Of a DNA stretch of 64,000 nucleotides, positions 19,801 through 27,953 are shown piece by piece. A program made the position numbers and the translations under genes. The stretch spans positions 620,001-684,000 of the forward strand of contig NZ_FOCW01000001.1 in NCBI RefSeq assembly GCF_900110225.1, given 5' to 3'. How positions within the stretch are numbered: position 1 is the stretch's first letter; the number at the start of each line of letters is the position of its first letter. This DNA is from Allobrachymonas denitrificans DSM 15123. GTDB taxonomy: Bacteria; Pseudomonadota; Gammaproteobacteria; Burkholderiales; Burkholderiaceae_C. Under the pieces are notes generated by a model. The model was not told the origin of the DNA and searched no databases. It saw only the letters and a program-made list of their open reading frames with translations.

Positions 19801-22800
19801 CCAGCCGGAAGTGGACGCAGCCTTTCACGCTGAAGAACACGAACTTGACCTTGCCGCAGATTTCCCCGTCGATGCTGGTGAGCTGGCGCAGCAGGCCGTT
19901 CACCATTTCTTCCCCAGAGTTGATCGTCAGCCGGGCCCAGGCGCTGATGCTGACAATGAACAGTCGCAACTCGCCGCGTACCTCCATCGTGCCGCTGAGG
20001 CGGAAGGGCTCGAAACCAACCACCGCATTGAAACCTCCGGCAATGCGCGCATACAGCCGCGCGGGGACGCTGCCCCAGGTGAAGGAGGCATACAGACCGG
20101 TGCCGATGGAAAAGCCCTGCACGGCAGGCAGATTGCCGTGGGCCGGAATGCCGTTGCCGGACAGCATTAGGTAGCCCGATCCCTCGATCACGCCGAACAG
20201 GCTGGCGTGCACCGGGTCATCGTAGCGGCCCAGATACAGGTGCCAGTCCTTGCTGTCGCCGAGATTGAAGAAGGCCTCCACCGGAAGGCGCAGCTTGATC
20301 AGCGGATCGATGGTGTAGTCGGCCACCAGCCCGACGGTCAGTGTGCCCTTGGCTGCATCGACATCGATCACCGCCAGCAGGTTGCCTTCGGCATTCTTGT
20401 CGCCAAGGGCGGGCATGGTCTGCAGCATGCGCGCCTTCATCAGCAGCAGGATGCGTGGTCCCGGCAACTCGAGCAGCAGCACCCCCTTGAGGTTGAGCAG
20501 CACACTGGTGCCCACGGTACCCAGAATGGCGCCCACGCCAAAGGCCCAGCGGTCGATCTCCGGTTTCCAGGCGCTCAGATTGGTGGGGTTGCCTTCCGCC
20601 CGGTCCTTGAGCCATGCCAGCGCGGGCACAGCCGAGTTTTCCAGGCCGCTTTCGTTGCGGCCGTAGTGCATCGCGAACAGGCCGAGAAAGCCGTAGATGC
20701 CCAGGCCGGAATTGGCCAGGGGAATGCAGACCGGAAGCTCCACTTCCAGAGTCACGATCACGCCGGTGGCGGGGCCGCCATCCTGCTCGGGAATCTGCGC
20801 GATCTTCAGGCCGGCGCACACGCGGGTGCTGATCGGAACCAGCGTCAGGTCGATCTGGCCGCCGATTTCCTGACCCAGCTCCATGTAGCCTTTGCCGACC
20901 AGGGCGCCAGGAATGTCCACGCTGGCCCCGAAGGCAGTGAGCTCCACTCCGAAGTCGGGGCTGGCTCCATCCGTGTTGGCTGTCATGCGGATACGGGCGC
21001 GGTCGATGGATACCACGCCGAGGTCGACGCCGAATCCCAGATCGAATTCGAAGGAGAGGGGGTTGGTCCGCGCAATGCGTGCGCCCAGAATGCGCACGAT
21101 CTGGCCCAGCGGGTCGGGAACGCGAATGGCGCCGGGACTGGACAGGTCGATCGTGTAGCCCCTGGAAGAATCGAAGACGGGCCGGAACTGGAAATCACGC
21201 TCGCCCGGCTGGCTGCCGAAACGCATGCCGATGGCCTTGTAGCGCACCACCATCGGCTGCTCGCGCGGAATGGTCAGCAGGGTGACCCCAGCCAGGGAAA
21301 CGTCGGCAGACAGCGCGGTTTCCACATCCAGCAGCAGGGCAACGCCAGTGCCGGTGCCCTGGGTTTGCCTGATCACCAGTTCGCCGCCATACCAGATGAC
21401 GCGTTCGACCGTGAACCATCCGGCTTCGGCCAGGGCGGTGGCAACCCCGATGGCTGCCAGCGACAGCGCTGCAGGAGCCAGATTGCCCGCGCTCGGATTG
21501 GCGGGTGCAGTGGCATCCAGCAGGGGCCAGAACAGCACCGTCATGCCCAGCAGGTTGCGGCCGAAATCGGAAGATTGCAGCGGTTGGCCGGGCAGCTGCC
21601 CGAGCATGAACAGGCCATTGCGGTCCGCCGGGTCGGCCCCCAGAAAGGCTTGTGCCGACCAGTTGCCGGTGGCGTTGTCGATCTGGAAGATGATGCGGGC
21701 CTTGAGGATGCCGTCTGCCGGGTTGCCCCCCAGGCCTGTGAGCGCGGTGTTGCCGGCACCGCCGTGTGCCTGCAGGTAGCTTTCCGTCGGGGTCTGAATG
21801 TCGAATTCGCCGCAGATTTCAACGGCCACGAACTCGTCGCGCACGATGCGTACCTTGGTGCACAAGGCGCGGAACCAGTCGGGGGTGGCAGGCTGCTTGG
21901 GTGCCGGATCGCGCGGATACTCGATCACGGGCTGGGGCTGGTTCTTGCCGCGTGTCACGCGACCCTGAATCAGGGTCTCTGGCTGGGGCGGCAGCGCCGC
22001 ACGTGCCACGGCCCGCCAGTTCTGGCGCCGTGATTCCAGTGAGGCATCCCCATGCTCCCCCTTGCCCGTGATGGTGTAGCTGAAGGATTTGCCCGGCGCA
22101 GCAGCGCGGATCAGTTCGGCAAAGGCTTCGGCACGCCGTCGCGATAGCAGCAGGTTGTAGCTGCCATCGTTGGGATCGGCTTCGGTGCTGGCATAGCCTT
22201 CGATGGTGACATTCGCCGACGCCGGCAGGCTTTGCAGCACAGGCCCATAGGCCTGGACGATGCTGCTGCCACCGGGAAAGCCGGCATCGTTGCGTGTGGA
22301 GGCAGCCGGCCGCGTGGCGCTGTTGCCGGCATCAAGGCAATAGGAATGCCCTGCCGGGGGCAGTGATCCTGCGAGCCCTGCGGCAGTGGCTGCGCTGACG
22401 CCGGACTCGCCGTCGTGCGGATGCTGAACAGGCGTGGGGCGGTCAAAGCGGAAGAAGCATTCGAGTTCTGTCATGCCGCCTGCCGGTCCCGGCACGGTGG
22501 CCTTCACCTGCGCACTCTTTCCCGGAGCCACTGGTACCTGCACGCTGATGGAGGGGCCACTGGGGGTGCCGTTGACGGTCCATTGTGTCTGGGCATGCGG
22601 AGGCTTGAGTGCCACCACCGCATACTCCGCGTTCTGGGCAATGATGGTCAGCTCATGCGTGCTGACGGCCGTGCCTCCCATGGTCACCGTATCGGTGTGG
22701 ATGTCCATGCCGGGCTGTGCCAGTGCTCCTCCGGCCACGGTTTGCGCCAGTTCGCCGCGTCGCGTCAGCTTCAGGGTCAGCGTGGCGCTCGAACTCCCGG

Positions 22801-24013
22801 CGCTGGCCTGCAGCATCAGCGTTGCACTGTTGCGGGACCCGAGATCGATGTCGAAAACGTTGGGCTCACCGACTGCTGCCAGTGCGTTGCCGTCCAGCGT
22901 TGCCTGGTAGACATACGGAGGCCTGGCACCTGTTGCATCGATGCAGACACGTGTCTTCTGCGGCAGGGCGGCACTGGCGCTTCCATCCGCATGGGAAGTA
23001 AAGCCGATGACGCGGTTGCCGGCAGCAAAGAAGCGCGCCGATACCGACATCGCTCCGCCCTGGTTGATGATCGAAAGATCGAAGTCGCCCGTGACGCCAG
23101 GAGTGTTTCCCAGGCCGATCAACAGATTGCGGGCGCCAGCGGACACCGCCAGGTCGCGCATGCCGTGCGGGGCCACGAACAGGCGGATCTCAGGCAGATA
23201 GAGGCCTTTCCAGCTTTCGTCGTAGCCGAACTGCTCCAGCACTTCCGGCGGCGTGGACTGCTCGGAAAGGTCCAGCACCGCGCGCCTGAAGCCGAATCCG
23301 ACCACGCGCGAGTCGCCAATGAAGGCATAGGGAGGCTCCATCCGGATCATCTCGGCCACGCCCAGATCGCCGGCGTCATCCAGTCCGGAGCTGCCCACGC
23401 TCAGCAAGTCCAGCGTGAGCACGCCGGCCGGATTCTGCTGCAGACGCAGCTTCAGGCGAGGCAGCCAGAAAACCACATCCGGGTTGGCCTCGTCGGGCTC
23501 CAGCAAGCCGTCATCCGGCCGCAGGCGGGCGCCGCGCAGCAGGGGAGGGCGCAGCGCCAGGGAGGTCAGGACCATGTCGAGCGTGAACTCGGTGCTCACG
23601 TAGTCGCTGAGCACATCCAGAGGCGGCGGATCGAATGCTGCCAGGACATTGGCCAGCGGTCCGGGCGACATTGCTGCTGCAGCCACGATGGGCGAGGCCC
23701 TCCGGGGGGCATGCAATTCGAAATCGATCCCTGCATCGCGCAGGTCCAGCCAGGGATCGCGCCGGGAAGGATCGTCATGGGGGTGTGTCCCCCCGGTCTT
23801 GGCACGAAAGCCGATGCGGCCGCGCGCCGGGTCGATGTAGGGTTGCGCGGAGAGGTCGAACCGGGCCCGTCCCCGCAGGGCAACCCCTTCCGTGGCCATG
23901 GCACTTTCATGCCAGTCGACCATGATGGCACCCAGGGTCGCATGCCAGGGCCCCAGGCCTTGTCCGGACAGCATGTAAGGCAACACCAGATCCAGCAGAG
24001 ACAGGTTCGTCAT
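16832..24013 (-). CDS. Giant 2393-aa beta-rich protein with internal OmpA-like domain
   Basis: First gene of the minus-strand operon. The ATG at 24013 is preceded by AGGAGAAGGACG. The N-terminus is not a signal peptide. Residues ~540–690 resemble an OmpA/MotB C-terminal domain: VTIEGYASTEADPN at ~600 and LLLSRRRAEAFAELI at ~625, followed by a Gly-rich closing strand. In OmpA this fold binds peptidoglycan. Residues ~850–1450 are a long series of alternating hydrophobic strands (FEFDLGFGVDLGVVSIDRAR, SIGTGLYASFTWGSVPARLY) reminiscent of large beta-repeat families of unknown function such as DUF6603; that resemblance is by eye only. Residues ~1500 to the end are mixed and unrecognised. It may form a scaffold or envelope-binding particle with the next two genes. 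Confidence 0.65.
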   Translation of the reverse strand: MTNLSLLDLVLPYMLSGQGLGPWHATLGAIMVDWHESAMATEGVALRGRARFDLSAQPYIDPARGRIGFRAKTGGTHPHDDPSRRDPWLDLRDAGIDFELHAPRRASPIVAAAAMSPGPLANVLAAFDPPPLDVLSDYVSTEFTLDMVLTSLALRPPLLRGARLRPDDGLLEPDEANPDVVFWLPRLKLRLQQNPAGVLTLDLLSVGSSGLDDAGDLGVAEMIRMEPPYAFIGDSRVVGFGFRRAVLDLSEQSTPPEVLEQFGYDESWKGLYLPEIRLFVAPHGMRDLAVSAGARNLLIGLGNTPGVTGDFDLSIINQGGAMSVSARFFAAGNRVIGFTSHADGSASAALPQKTRVCIDATGARPPYVYQATLDGNALAAVGEPNVFDIDLGSRNSATLMLQASAGSSSATLTLKLTRRGELAQTVAGGALAQPGMDIHTDTVTMGGTAVSTHELTIIAQNAEYAVVALKPPHAQTQWTVNGTPSGPSISVQVPVAPGKSAQVKATVPGPAGGMTELECFFRFDRPTPVQHPHDGESGVSAATAAGLAGSLPPAGHSYCLDAGNSATRPAASTRNDAGFPGGSSIVQAYGPVLQSLPASANVTIEGYASTEADPNDGSYNLLLSRRRAEAFAELIRAAAPGKSFSYTITGKGEHGDASLESRRQNWRAVARAALPPQPETLIQGRVTRGKNQPQPVIEYPRDPAPKQPATPDWFRALCTKVRIVRDEFVAVEICGEFDIQTPTESYLQAHGGAGNTALTGLGGNPADGILKARIIFQIDNATGNWSAQAFLGADPADRNGLFMLGQLPGQPLQSSDFGRNLLGMTVLFWPLLDATAPANPSAGNLAPAALSLAAIGVATALAEAGWFTVERVIWYGGELVIRQTQGTGTGVALLLDVETALSADVSLAGVTLLTIPREQPMVVRYKAIGMRFGSQPGERDFQFRPVFDSSRGYTIDLSSPGAIRVPDPLGQIVRILGARIARTNPLSFEFDLGFGVDLGVVSIDRARIRMTANTDGASPDFGVELTAFGASVDIPGALVGKGYMELGQEIGGQIDLTLVPISTRVCAGLKIAQIPEQDGGPATGVIVTLEVELPVCIPLANSGLGIYGFLGLFAMHYGRNESGLENSAVPALAWLKDRAEGNPTNLSAWKPEIDRWAFGVGAILGTVGTSVLLNLKGVLLLELPGPRILLLMKARMLQTMPALGDKNAEGNLLAVIDVDAAKGTLTVGLVADYTIDPLIKLRLPVEAFFNLGDSKDWHLYLGRYDDPVHASLFGVIEGSGYLMLSGNGIPAHGNLPAVQGFSIGTGLYASFTWGSVPARLYARIAGGFNAVVGFEPFRLSGTMEVRGELRLFIVSISAWARLTINSGEEMVNGLLRQLTSIDGEICGKVKFVFFSVKGCVHFRLGSTSTPSPVAPELVRDLKLVSRSPALVVGTGVDRGVDTGIGTGVRTDSEQPPVDVDAIPVVPIDAIPVLMMSAPPQADTLEIWGKPPTTPSGSSSDGWTRRGSNWYHYQLHKVLVEQPIGPGPAPSAWWTALKPTEENADVQLALLSWVPVATPKAFTRGRFQEETIVQRWGTVCHPAAPAASTLWTFGDTPLGTSAHGWNLTGQAWPDPPDTVRSREPDAALRITERWRCGMEHYDQLRGIIAANVLGVASVCPPPRRKEPQGKAPAKEWRPKQLRELLPEQPLSLSDVLARMQTGQSLSRADILTHAGTLATSQTGTHIPAEEQRTSQKLCSARALGAAMPDDKAPVVFGNPYDEEAIVRAWKLTGFEPGELGHALTLHSGSIVAGRALLLVSSYLLRIKALRICLLDKDGKTLGYRDVTNSDLVTVRGWPAEWTDPQSPWHDAIWLAARFMPSGAEGKLGGYVSVIVDLKGDPACHRVEIGLRRGNYLLDMPVQLVRPFYLCAIEMMRTGEMERHDYDETTVTRNRDAAAAVLGPDSANEALLLPDTLYRVEARWSGKVVYQDTRPTAEQAATLQATEHRSHFWFRTDRQPPLRLDPWVLISLPTPDERHCFTGDPLSLVFATPSVMRLYEAYGKTLQVRIKAASFRHPPSTVAVPHPFPITMATVRPVAASIVSPFEEVLSELASGNKLPPGSLGLADARRTAPGQKQVPGLGMSSTDTSGAGLPCIAVDEERIRHSRVDIPFALDPFTDYLVVVEMVDTQAGASGTPVEVWRRGFSTGAYASPQALSTAFLGYRPEHRCVRAGSIAGLASTFPPGASGTGVQAEGADFDNALQACGIEPSLPPTQPRVVALWEQAGNDLPLPLAVLVDAPEPLYRTRMLPTRKQEQTPDRPSRWELESQVWLALDAYQPRPDEMPADDVFDRVIYAPGGQRAIVLLKPDSRGKALQLGLSRTRFRYPHLDGMDAVDESYKLGFVGLHAAPWEET

Positions 24014-24227
24014 CGTCCTTCTCCTGAAGCGATTGCGTTCAAGGTGTGTCCAGAACTGCCCGGGACACGAAAGACGCCCACAGCCTTTGCAGCAGGAGCG
24101 TCCTTGGGTATGGTGCGTGAACTATTTCACATCCGGATTTCAAGCGCAAGCACTTTTCGACTGCATGGAAACCCTGATGTGGCCCTTCTTGCGTAATCCG
24201 GGAGGGAGAAAGTCATCAAGCAATAAA
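24014..24227. other. Intergenic region upstream of the giant-protein operon
   Basis: About 210 bp between the start of the 2393-aa gene and the terminator of the cytochrome gene. It must hold the promoter of the minus-strand operon. A short inverted repeat (GTGTCC at 24046–24051 and GGACAC at 24063–24068) lies just upstream of the ribosome binding site. No clear sigma-70 boxes or coding sequence stand out. Confidence 0.4.
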
Positions 24228-24261
24228 AAAGAGCCCATGCTGCGGTCAGCATGGGCTCTTT
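24228..24261 (-). terminator. Rho-independent terminator, perfect 15-bp stem
   Basis: The arms at 24228–24242 and 24247–24261 are perfectly complementary around a CGGT loop. Read on the minus strand, the stem is followed by a run of six T, so it terminates the cytochrome gene that ends at 24310. It also insulates the long-gene block from that gene. Confidence 0.9.
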
Positions 24262-24309
24262 CTATCAGTCTATCCGGTTATAAAACCAGACTTCTTGGGG
24301 CAGCGTCGC

Positions 24310-26637
24310 TCAGTAGCGGGCATCCGCCGGCTTGCCCCCCTTCGGCCAGTCCTTCACCTTGTCGGGGAAGTCCGGGCGCGGCATGTGGCTGAAGTATTCG
24401 GCCACGTCCACGGCTTCCTGATCCGTCAGGCCGCCTTGGCCGAGCGGGAACTTGCCATGGAAGCCGATCGGCATGTTGCGCTTCACGAAGGCAGCGGCCG
24501 TGTAGGTGCGGGCCATGCCGGCGCCGATGTTGAAGGACATGTCGCCCCACAGCGGCGGGTACACCCACTTGCCGGCAGCATCCTTGATGCCTTCACCGTT
24601 GTCGCCGTGGCAGGCGGCACACTGGTTGGCGTAGATGCGCTTGCCGTTGTCCACGTTCGGCTTGATGTCGCGGCTGACCTTGCCGACGCCACGGCCCTCG
24701 ACCTTGTCCTCGGGTTTGGTTTCGCGCTTCATCCAGTCAAAGTAGGCCACCATGGCTTTCATTTCGTCGGACTGCAGTGGCAACGGCTTGCCATTCATCG
24801 AGCGGCGGAAGCAGCCGTTGATGCGGTCTTCCAGCGTGATGTTCCGGCCGGCGCGTGCGCCGTAGCTCGGGAAGAAGGCAGACACGCCCACATACGGAGA
24901 ACCATCGGCCACGGTACCGGCGTTCATGTGGCAGCTCGTGCAGTTCAGCGCGTTGCCCACGTTCTTCGGCAGCAGCTCATGCGTCTGGATGTTCAGGCGC
25001 GCACCCTGCACCAGCTGGTCGGCATTCTTTTCCTTGAGCATGTCGGCCAGTCGCGGCGTTTCGAACTTGCTCTGGTCCACTTTCACGTCCAGGCTCTTGC
25101 GCATGGAGGCCACGTCCCTGGCGGTGATCTCCTTCGAGGCCTGGCCCCAGCTTGCGCGGGTGAAGTTCAGGATCTCGGCGATTTCATCGTCGTTCAGGCG
25201 GGCGAAGCCGGGCATGGTCCAGACGCGGGAATGCGCCATGGTCTGTGCCGACTTGGAGCCGGTCAGCATGATGTGGATCAGCGTGGAGGCGTCTTCCGAC
25301 TGCAGCGTGCCGTTGCCGGCCAGCGGCGGGAACACATTGGGCACGCCGTTGCCGTTGGTGCGGTGGCAGTCCACACAGAATTGCAGATAGCCGAGGCCGC
25401 CGCGCGTCGTGTAGATGGAGGCGGGAATCGCGGCAGCAGCCACGGCAGACGCCGCGGGTGCCAGTGCAGATGCGCCCGATGCGCCGGCAGAAGCCGGGGC
25501 ACCCATGCCACTCACGGCGCCGCCAGCGGCCACCACCATCGGCTTGTCATGCTCGCCGGGCGGCAGGGCCTTCAGGAAGGTGCCGATGGCGCGCAGATCC
25601 TCGTCCGTCATGTACTGCGTGCTGTGCTGCACCACATCGACCATGTTGCCCGACACGGAGCCATAGCTGTTCTGGCCAGTCTTGAGCATCTTGACGGTTT
25701 CGTCCACGGTCCACAGGTTGCGCAGGCTCAGGGCACGCCAGCCTTCCACCGTTTCGCCCGCCAGGAAGTACGCGCCCTTGGAGCCGGTTTCGGTCATGGT
25801 CTTTTCCTGAAAGCCCCAGCCGCGTGGTGTGTGGCAGGCACCGCAGTGGCCCAGACCCTGCACCAGATAGGCACCACGCTGGTAGAGCAGATCCTTGCTG
25901 GTATCAGGCTGGTACGGCGTAGCGTCCAGGAAGGCCCAGTTCCACAGCTTCAGGCCCCAGCGCTGGTTGAAGGGAAAGCCCAGTCCCAGCGGTTCGTTGG
26001 GCTGGTTGACCGGAGCCACACCTTTCATCAGATAGGCGAACAGGTCCTGCATGTCGTCCTGCGTCATCTTGGCGTAGGAGGGGTAGGGCATGGCCGGGTA
26101 CAGGTTGTGGCCATCGGCCGCCACGCCCTTGCGCATGGCGCGGTCGAACTGCTCGAAGGTGTACTTGCCGATACCGGTTTCCGGATCGGGCGTGATGTTG
26201 GTTGAATGCAGCTGGCCGAACGGAGTTTCCAGTGCGAGACCGCCAGCCATCGCCTTGCCGCCCTTGGCGGTGTGGCAGGCCACGCAGTCGCCCAGACGCG
26301 CCACATAGCGGCCGCGCTCGACCTGGGCCTTGGTGGCGGCGTCCATGTCCGCAGCGTAATTGGCGGGCAGATCGTCGATCACCTGATGGGGCAGGGCGTT
26401 GGCCGTTGGCGGGGTGGAAGCGGCGGGTGCCGGAGCGGTCGCCACGGCAGACGCGGCGGATGCAGCTGCTCCTGCCGGGGCCGCAAGGCCGGCTGAGGCA
26501 GGCGCCACGGCGGCAGAAGCCGCGCTGGCAGCACCTCCCGGAGTGGCTGGCGCGGAGGCGGTGGCACCGACTCCCTGCGCTGCGAGAACAATTCCGCCCA
26601 ACGCCAATGGCAGGGCGGCCCAGGTCATGCGTTTCAT
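24310..26637 (-). CDS. Five-heme c-type cytochrome: triheme module fused to TsdA-like thiosulfate dehydrogenase
   Basis: A 775-aa periplasmic protein. A signal peptide (MKRMTWAALPLALGGIVLA) is followed by an Ala/Pro-rich linker to ~105. The N-terminal module has three heme sites (CVACH ~118, CGACH ~263, CVDCH ~421) arranged as in the triheme cytochrome subunits of membrane-bound alcohol and gluconate dehydrogenases. The C-terminal ~250 residues match TsdA: CTSCH ~567, TLEDRINGCFRRSMNGKPLP, then CAACHG ~672 and YPPLWGDMSFNIGAGM. The cysteine of INGC is 39 residues after the heme His, where TsdA enzymes have an unusual thiolate heme ligand. It likely interconverts thiosulfate and tetrathionate and passes electrons to the fused cytochrome. 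It ends at a strong terminator. Confidence 0.88.
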   Translation of the reverse strand: MKRMTWAALPLALGGIVLAAQGVGATASAPATPGGAASAASAAVAPASAGLAAPAGAAASAASAVATAPAPAASTPPTANALPHQVIDDLPANYAADMDAATKAQVERGRYVARLGDCVACHTAKGGKAMAGGLALETPFGQLHSTNITPDPETGIGKYTFEQFDRAMRKGVAADGHNLYPAMPYPSYAKMTQDDMQDLFAYLMKGVAPVNQPNEPLGLGFPFNQRWGLKLWNWAFLDATPYQPDTSKDLLYQRGAYLVQGLGHCGACHTPRGWGFQEKTMTETGSKGAYFLAGETVEGWRALSLRNLWTVDETVKMLKTGQNSYGSVSGNMVDVVQHSTQYMTDEDLRAIGTFLKALPPGEHDKPMVVAAGGAVSGMGAPASAGASGASALAPAASAVAAAAIPASIYTTRGGLGYLQFCVDCHRTNGNGVPNVFPPLAGNGTLQSEDASTLIHIMLTGSKSAQTMAHSRVWTMPGFARLNDDEIAEILNFTRASWGQASKEITARDVASMRKSLDVKVDQSKFETPRLADMLKEKNADQLVQGARLNIQTHELLPKNVGNALNCTSCHMNAGTVADGSPYVGVSAFFPSYGARAGRNITLEDRINGCFRRSMNGKPLPLQSDEMKAMVAYFDWMKRETKPEDKVEGRGVGKVSRDIKPNVDNGKRIYANQCAACHGDNGEGIKDAAGKWVYPPLWGDMSFNIGAGMARTYTAAAFVKRNMPIGFHGKFPLGQGGLTDQEAVDVAEYFSHMPRPDFPDKVKDWPKGGKPADARY

Positions 26638-26777
26638 GAAAGCTCCTATCTAGAACTGCAATAGGGAGCCCCGTGGCTCTCCGCGAGGCACATCAAGAGG
26701 ATGTGCGCTCAGCATACGCCGCAATAATCTGTTTTTTGTGTAAGAGAAATGCTTTTCAGGCGACTTTCTGAGATACC

Positions 26778-27725
26778 TCAAACATCGGGTGCCGGATCTG
26801 GCCGCCGAGTGCGTTTGCGGCGGGGCGTTGGCACCGAATGCTGCAGAAAATCATGCGGCCCCTGCAGGATGGCCTTTACCCCCGGATGGCTGATGCGCCG
26901 GTCCAGCGTGATGACATAGACTTCTTCCATCAAGCCCGCCAGTTCGCCGCCATGCACTAGGCCGAACTGCCGCTCCAGGTCGGGAGCCAGCGTCGAGGGG
27001 TAGAGCATGGCGGCATGGCCTTCCCGGGCCAGCTCCAGCCCCAGTGCGGGGTCGTCGCATTCGGCCACCACGGCCGGCTGCAACTTGTGATGGTCCAGCC
27101 AGGCGTGCAGGCGTGCAGAGAGCAGCGCATCCTCGCCCGGCACCACCATGGGCAGTCCGTCCAGCCCTTGCGGCAGGCTGCGCCCCTGCAGCAGTTCCGG
27201 TCGTCCCACCAGCGCCACCGGCAGTTGTCCCAGCAGATGGCTGCGCGCCTTGACGCTGACCGATGCCGGCATGGGGGCATCCGCAATCACCAGATCGATG
27301 CGGTGCAAGGCCAGGTCCGCCAGCAGCAGTTCATGCCGCCACTCGCGGCACACCAGCCGCACGCTGTTCGGATGCAGCTTGAGCGCCGGGCCCAGCAGCC
27401 GCATCACCAGCGGCTTGGGCACGGCATCGGCCACGCCCACGCGCAGTTCCAGCGGCCGGCCGCTGCCGGCGCGGCTCTTGAGGCTGGCCTCCATCTCGCG
27501 CCCGAGGGCAAAGATGTCGCGCGCATAGTCCAGCGCCAGCCGGCCGAACTCGGTCAGCGCCAACTGGCGCCCCTGCCGCACGAACAGGGCGTTGCCCAGT
27601 GCTTCCTCCAGTTGCTGGATCTGGCTGCTCAGGGTTTGCGGCGTGAGATGCAGTTGCTCGGCCGCGCGCGTGATGCCGCCAGCTTCGGCCACATGCAGAA
27701 AGTACTTGAGGTGCTTGTAGTTCAT
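26778..27725 (-). CDS. LysR-family transcriptional regulator, NhaR-like
   Basis: A 315-aa LysR regulator. The N-terminal winged helix-turn-helix is NYKHLKYFLHVAEAGGITRA with the recognition region LTPQTLSSQIQQLEEALG; the pattern LTPQT(I/L) is characteristic of NhaR-type activators. The effector domain follows from ~95. The Arg/Lys-rich tail (PRRKRTRRPDP) is longer than usual. A GTG at 27728 directly precedes the chosen ATG at 27725. The gene is divergent from a putative Na+/H+ antiporter, the expected target, and the shared 228-bp spacer holds a direct repeat that could be the binding site. Sensing of sodium or pH is inferred from the family and context. Confidence 0.88.
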   Translation of the reverse strand: MNYKHLKYFLHVAEAGGITRAAEQLHLTPQTLSSQIQQLEEALGNALFVRQGRQLALTEFGRLALDYARDIFALGREMEASLKSRAGSGRPLELRVGVADAVPKPLVMRLLGPALKLHPNSVRLVCREWRHELLLADLALHRIDLVIADAPMPASVSVKARSHLLGQLPVALVGRPELLQGRSLPQGLDGLPMVVPGEDALLSARLHAWLDHHKLQPAVVAECDDPALGLELAREGHAAMLYPSTLAPDLERQFGLVHGGELAGLMEEVYVITLDRRISHPGVKAILQGPHDFLQHSVPTPRRKRTRRPDPAPDV

Positions 27726-27744
27726 CACGGGGGCGTCGAAATTA

Positions 27745-27793
27745 TCAGATTTATTCGAAGCATATTTTAGATATTTTCAGATTTACACGAAGC
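27745..27793. promoter_or_regulatory. 17-bp direct repeat, candidate LysR-regulator operator
   Basis: Two copies of TCAGATTTAYWCGAAGC, at 27745–27761 and 27777–27793, start 32 bp apart (about three helical turns), so both face the same side of DNA. They differ at two positions. The second copy overlaps the -35 box of the antiporter promoter, as expected for an activator contacting RNA polymerase. Binding by the adjacent regulator is inferred. Confidence 0.55.
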
Positions 27794-27810
27794 GATACGG
27801 CCACTAGAAT
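27782..27810 (+). promoter_or_regulatory. Sigma-70-type promoter of the antiporter gene
   Basis: TTTACA (27782–27787) and TAGAAT (27805–27810) are separated by exactly 17 bp; each differs from consensus at one position. Transcription would begin near 27817, giving a leader of about 137 nt before the ATG. Confidence 0.65.
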
Positions 27811-27816
27811 CGGCGC

Positions 27817-27953
27817 TCCCCGCAGTATCACGGTGCCTACCGCCGTGATTCATACAACATTGGAGCCTATTTCGCGGCATTTGCGGCGATGTGGCCAGTG
27901 GTGCAGCCCCCGGCTGCACCCGGTGTGTTCCTGATTACCAAAAAGACGACTCC
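27817..27953 (+). ncRNA. Structured 5' leader of the antiporter mRNA, candidate cation riboswitch
   Basis: The predicted leader folds into at least two hairpins: ATCACGG/CCGTGAT (27827–27833 with 27843–27849) and a perfect 9-bp stem GGTGCAGCC/GGCTGCACC (27900–27908 with 27912–27920) with a CCC loop. Lithium- and sodium-responsive riboswitches are known upstream of bacterial cation antiporter genes. I could not match this leader to a named motif, so this is a structural observation, not an identification. Confidence 0.35.

Noticed and set aside
20207-22033. A 608-codon plus-strand frame inside the giant 2393-aa gene
   Set aside because: It has shadow composition, and the minus-strand frame is longer, has a good ribosome binding site and contains the OmpA-like domain.
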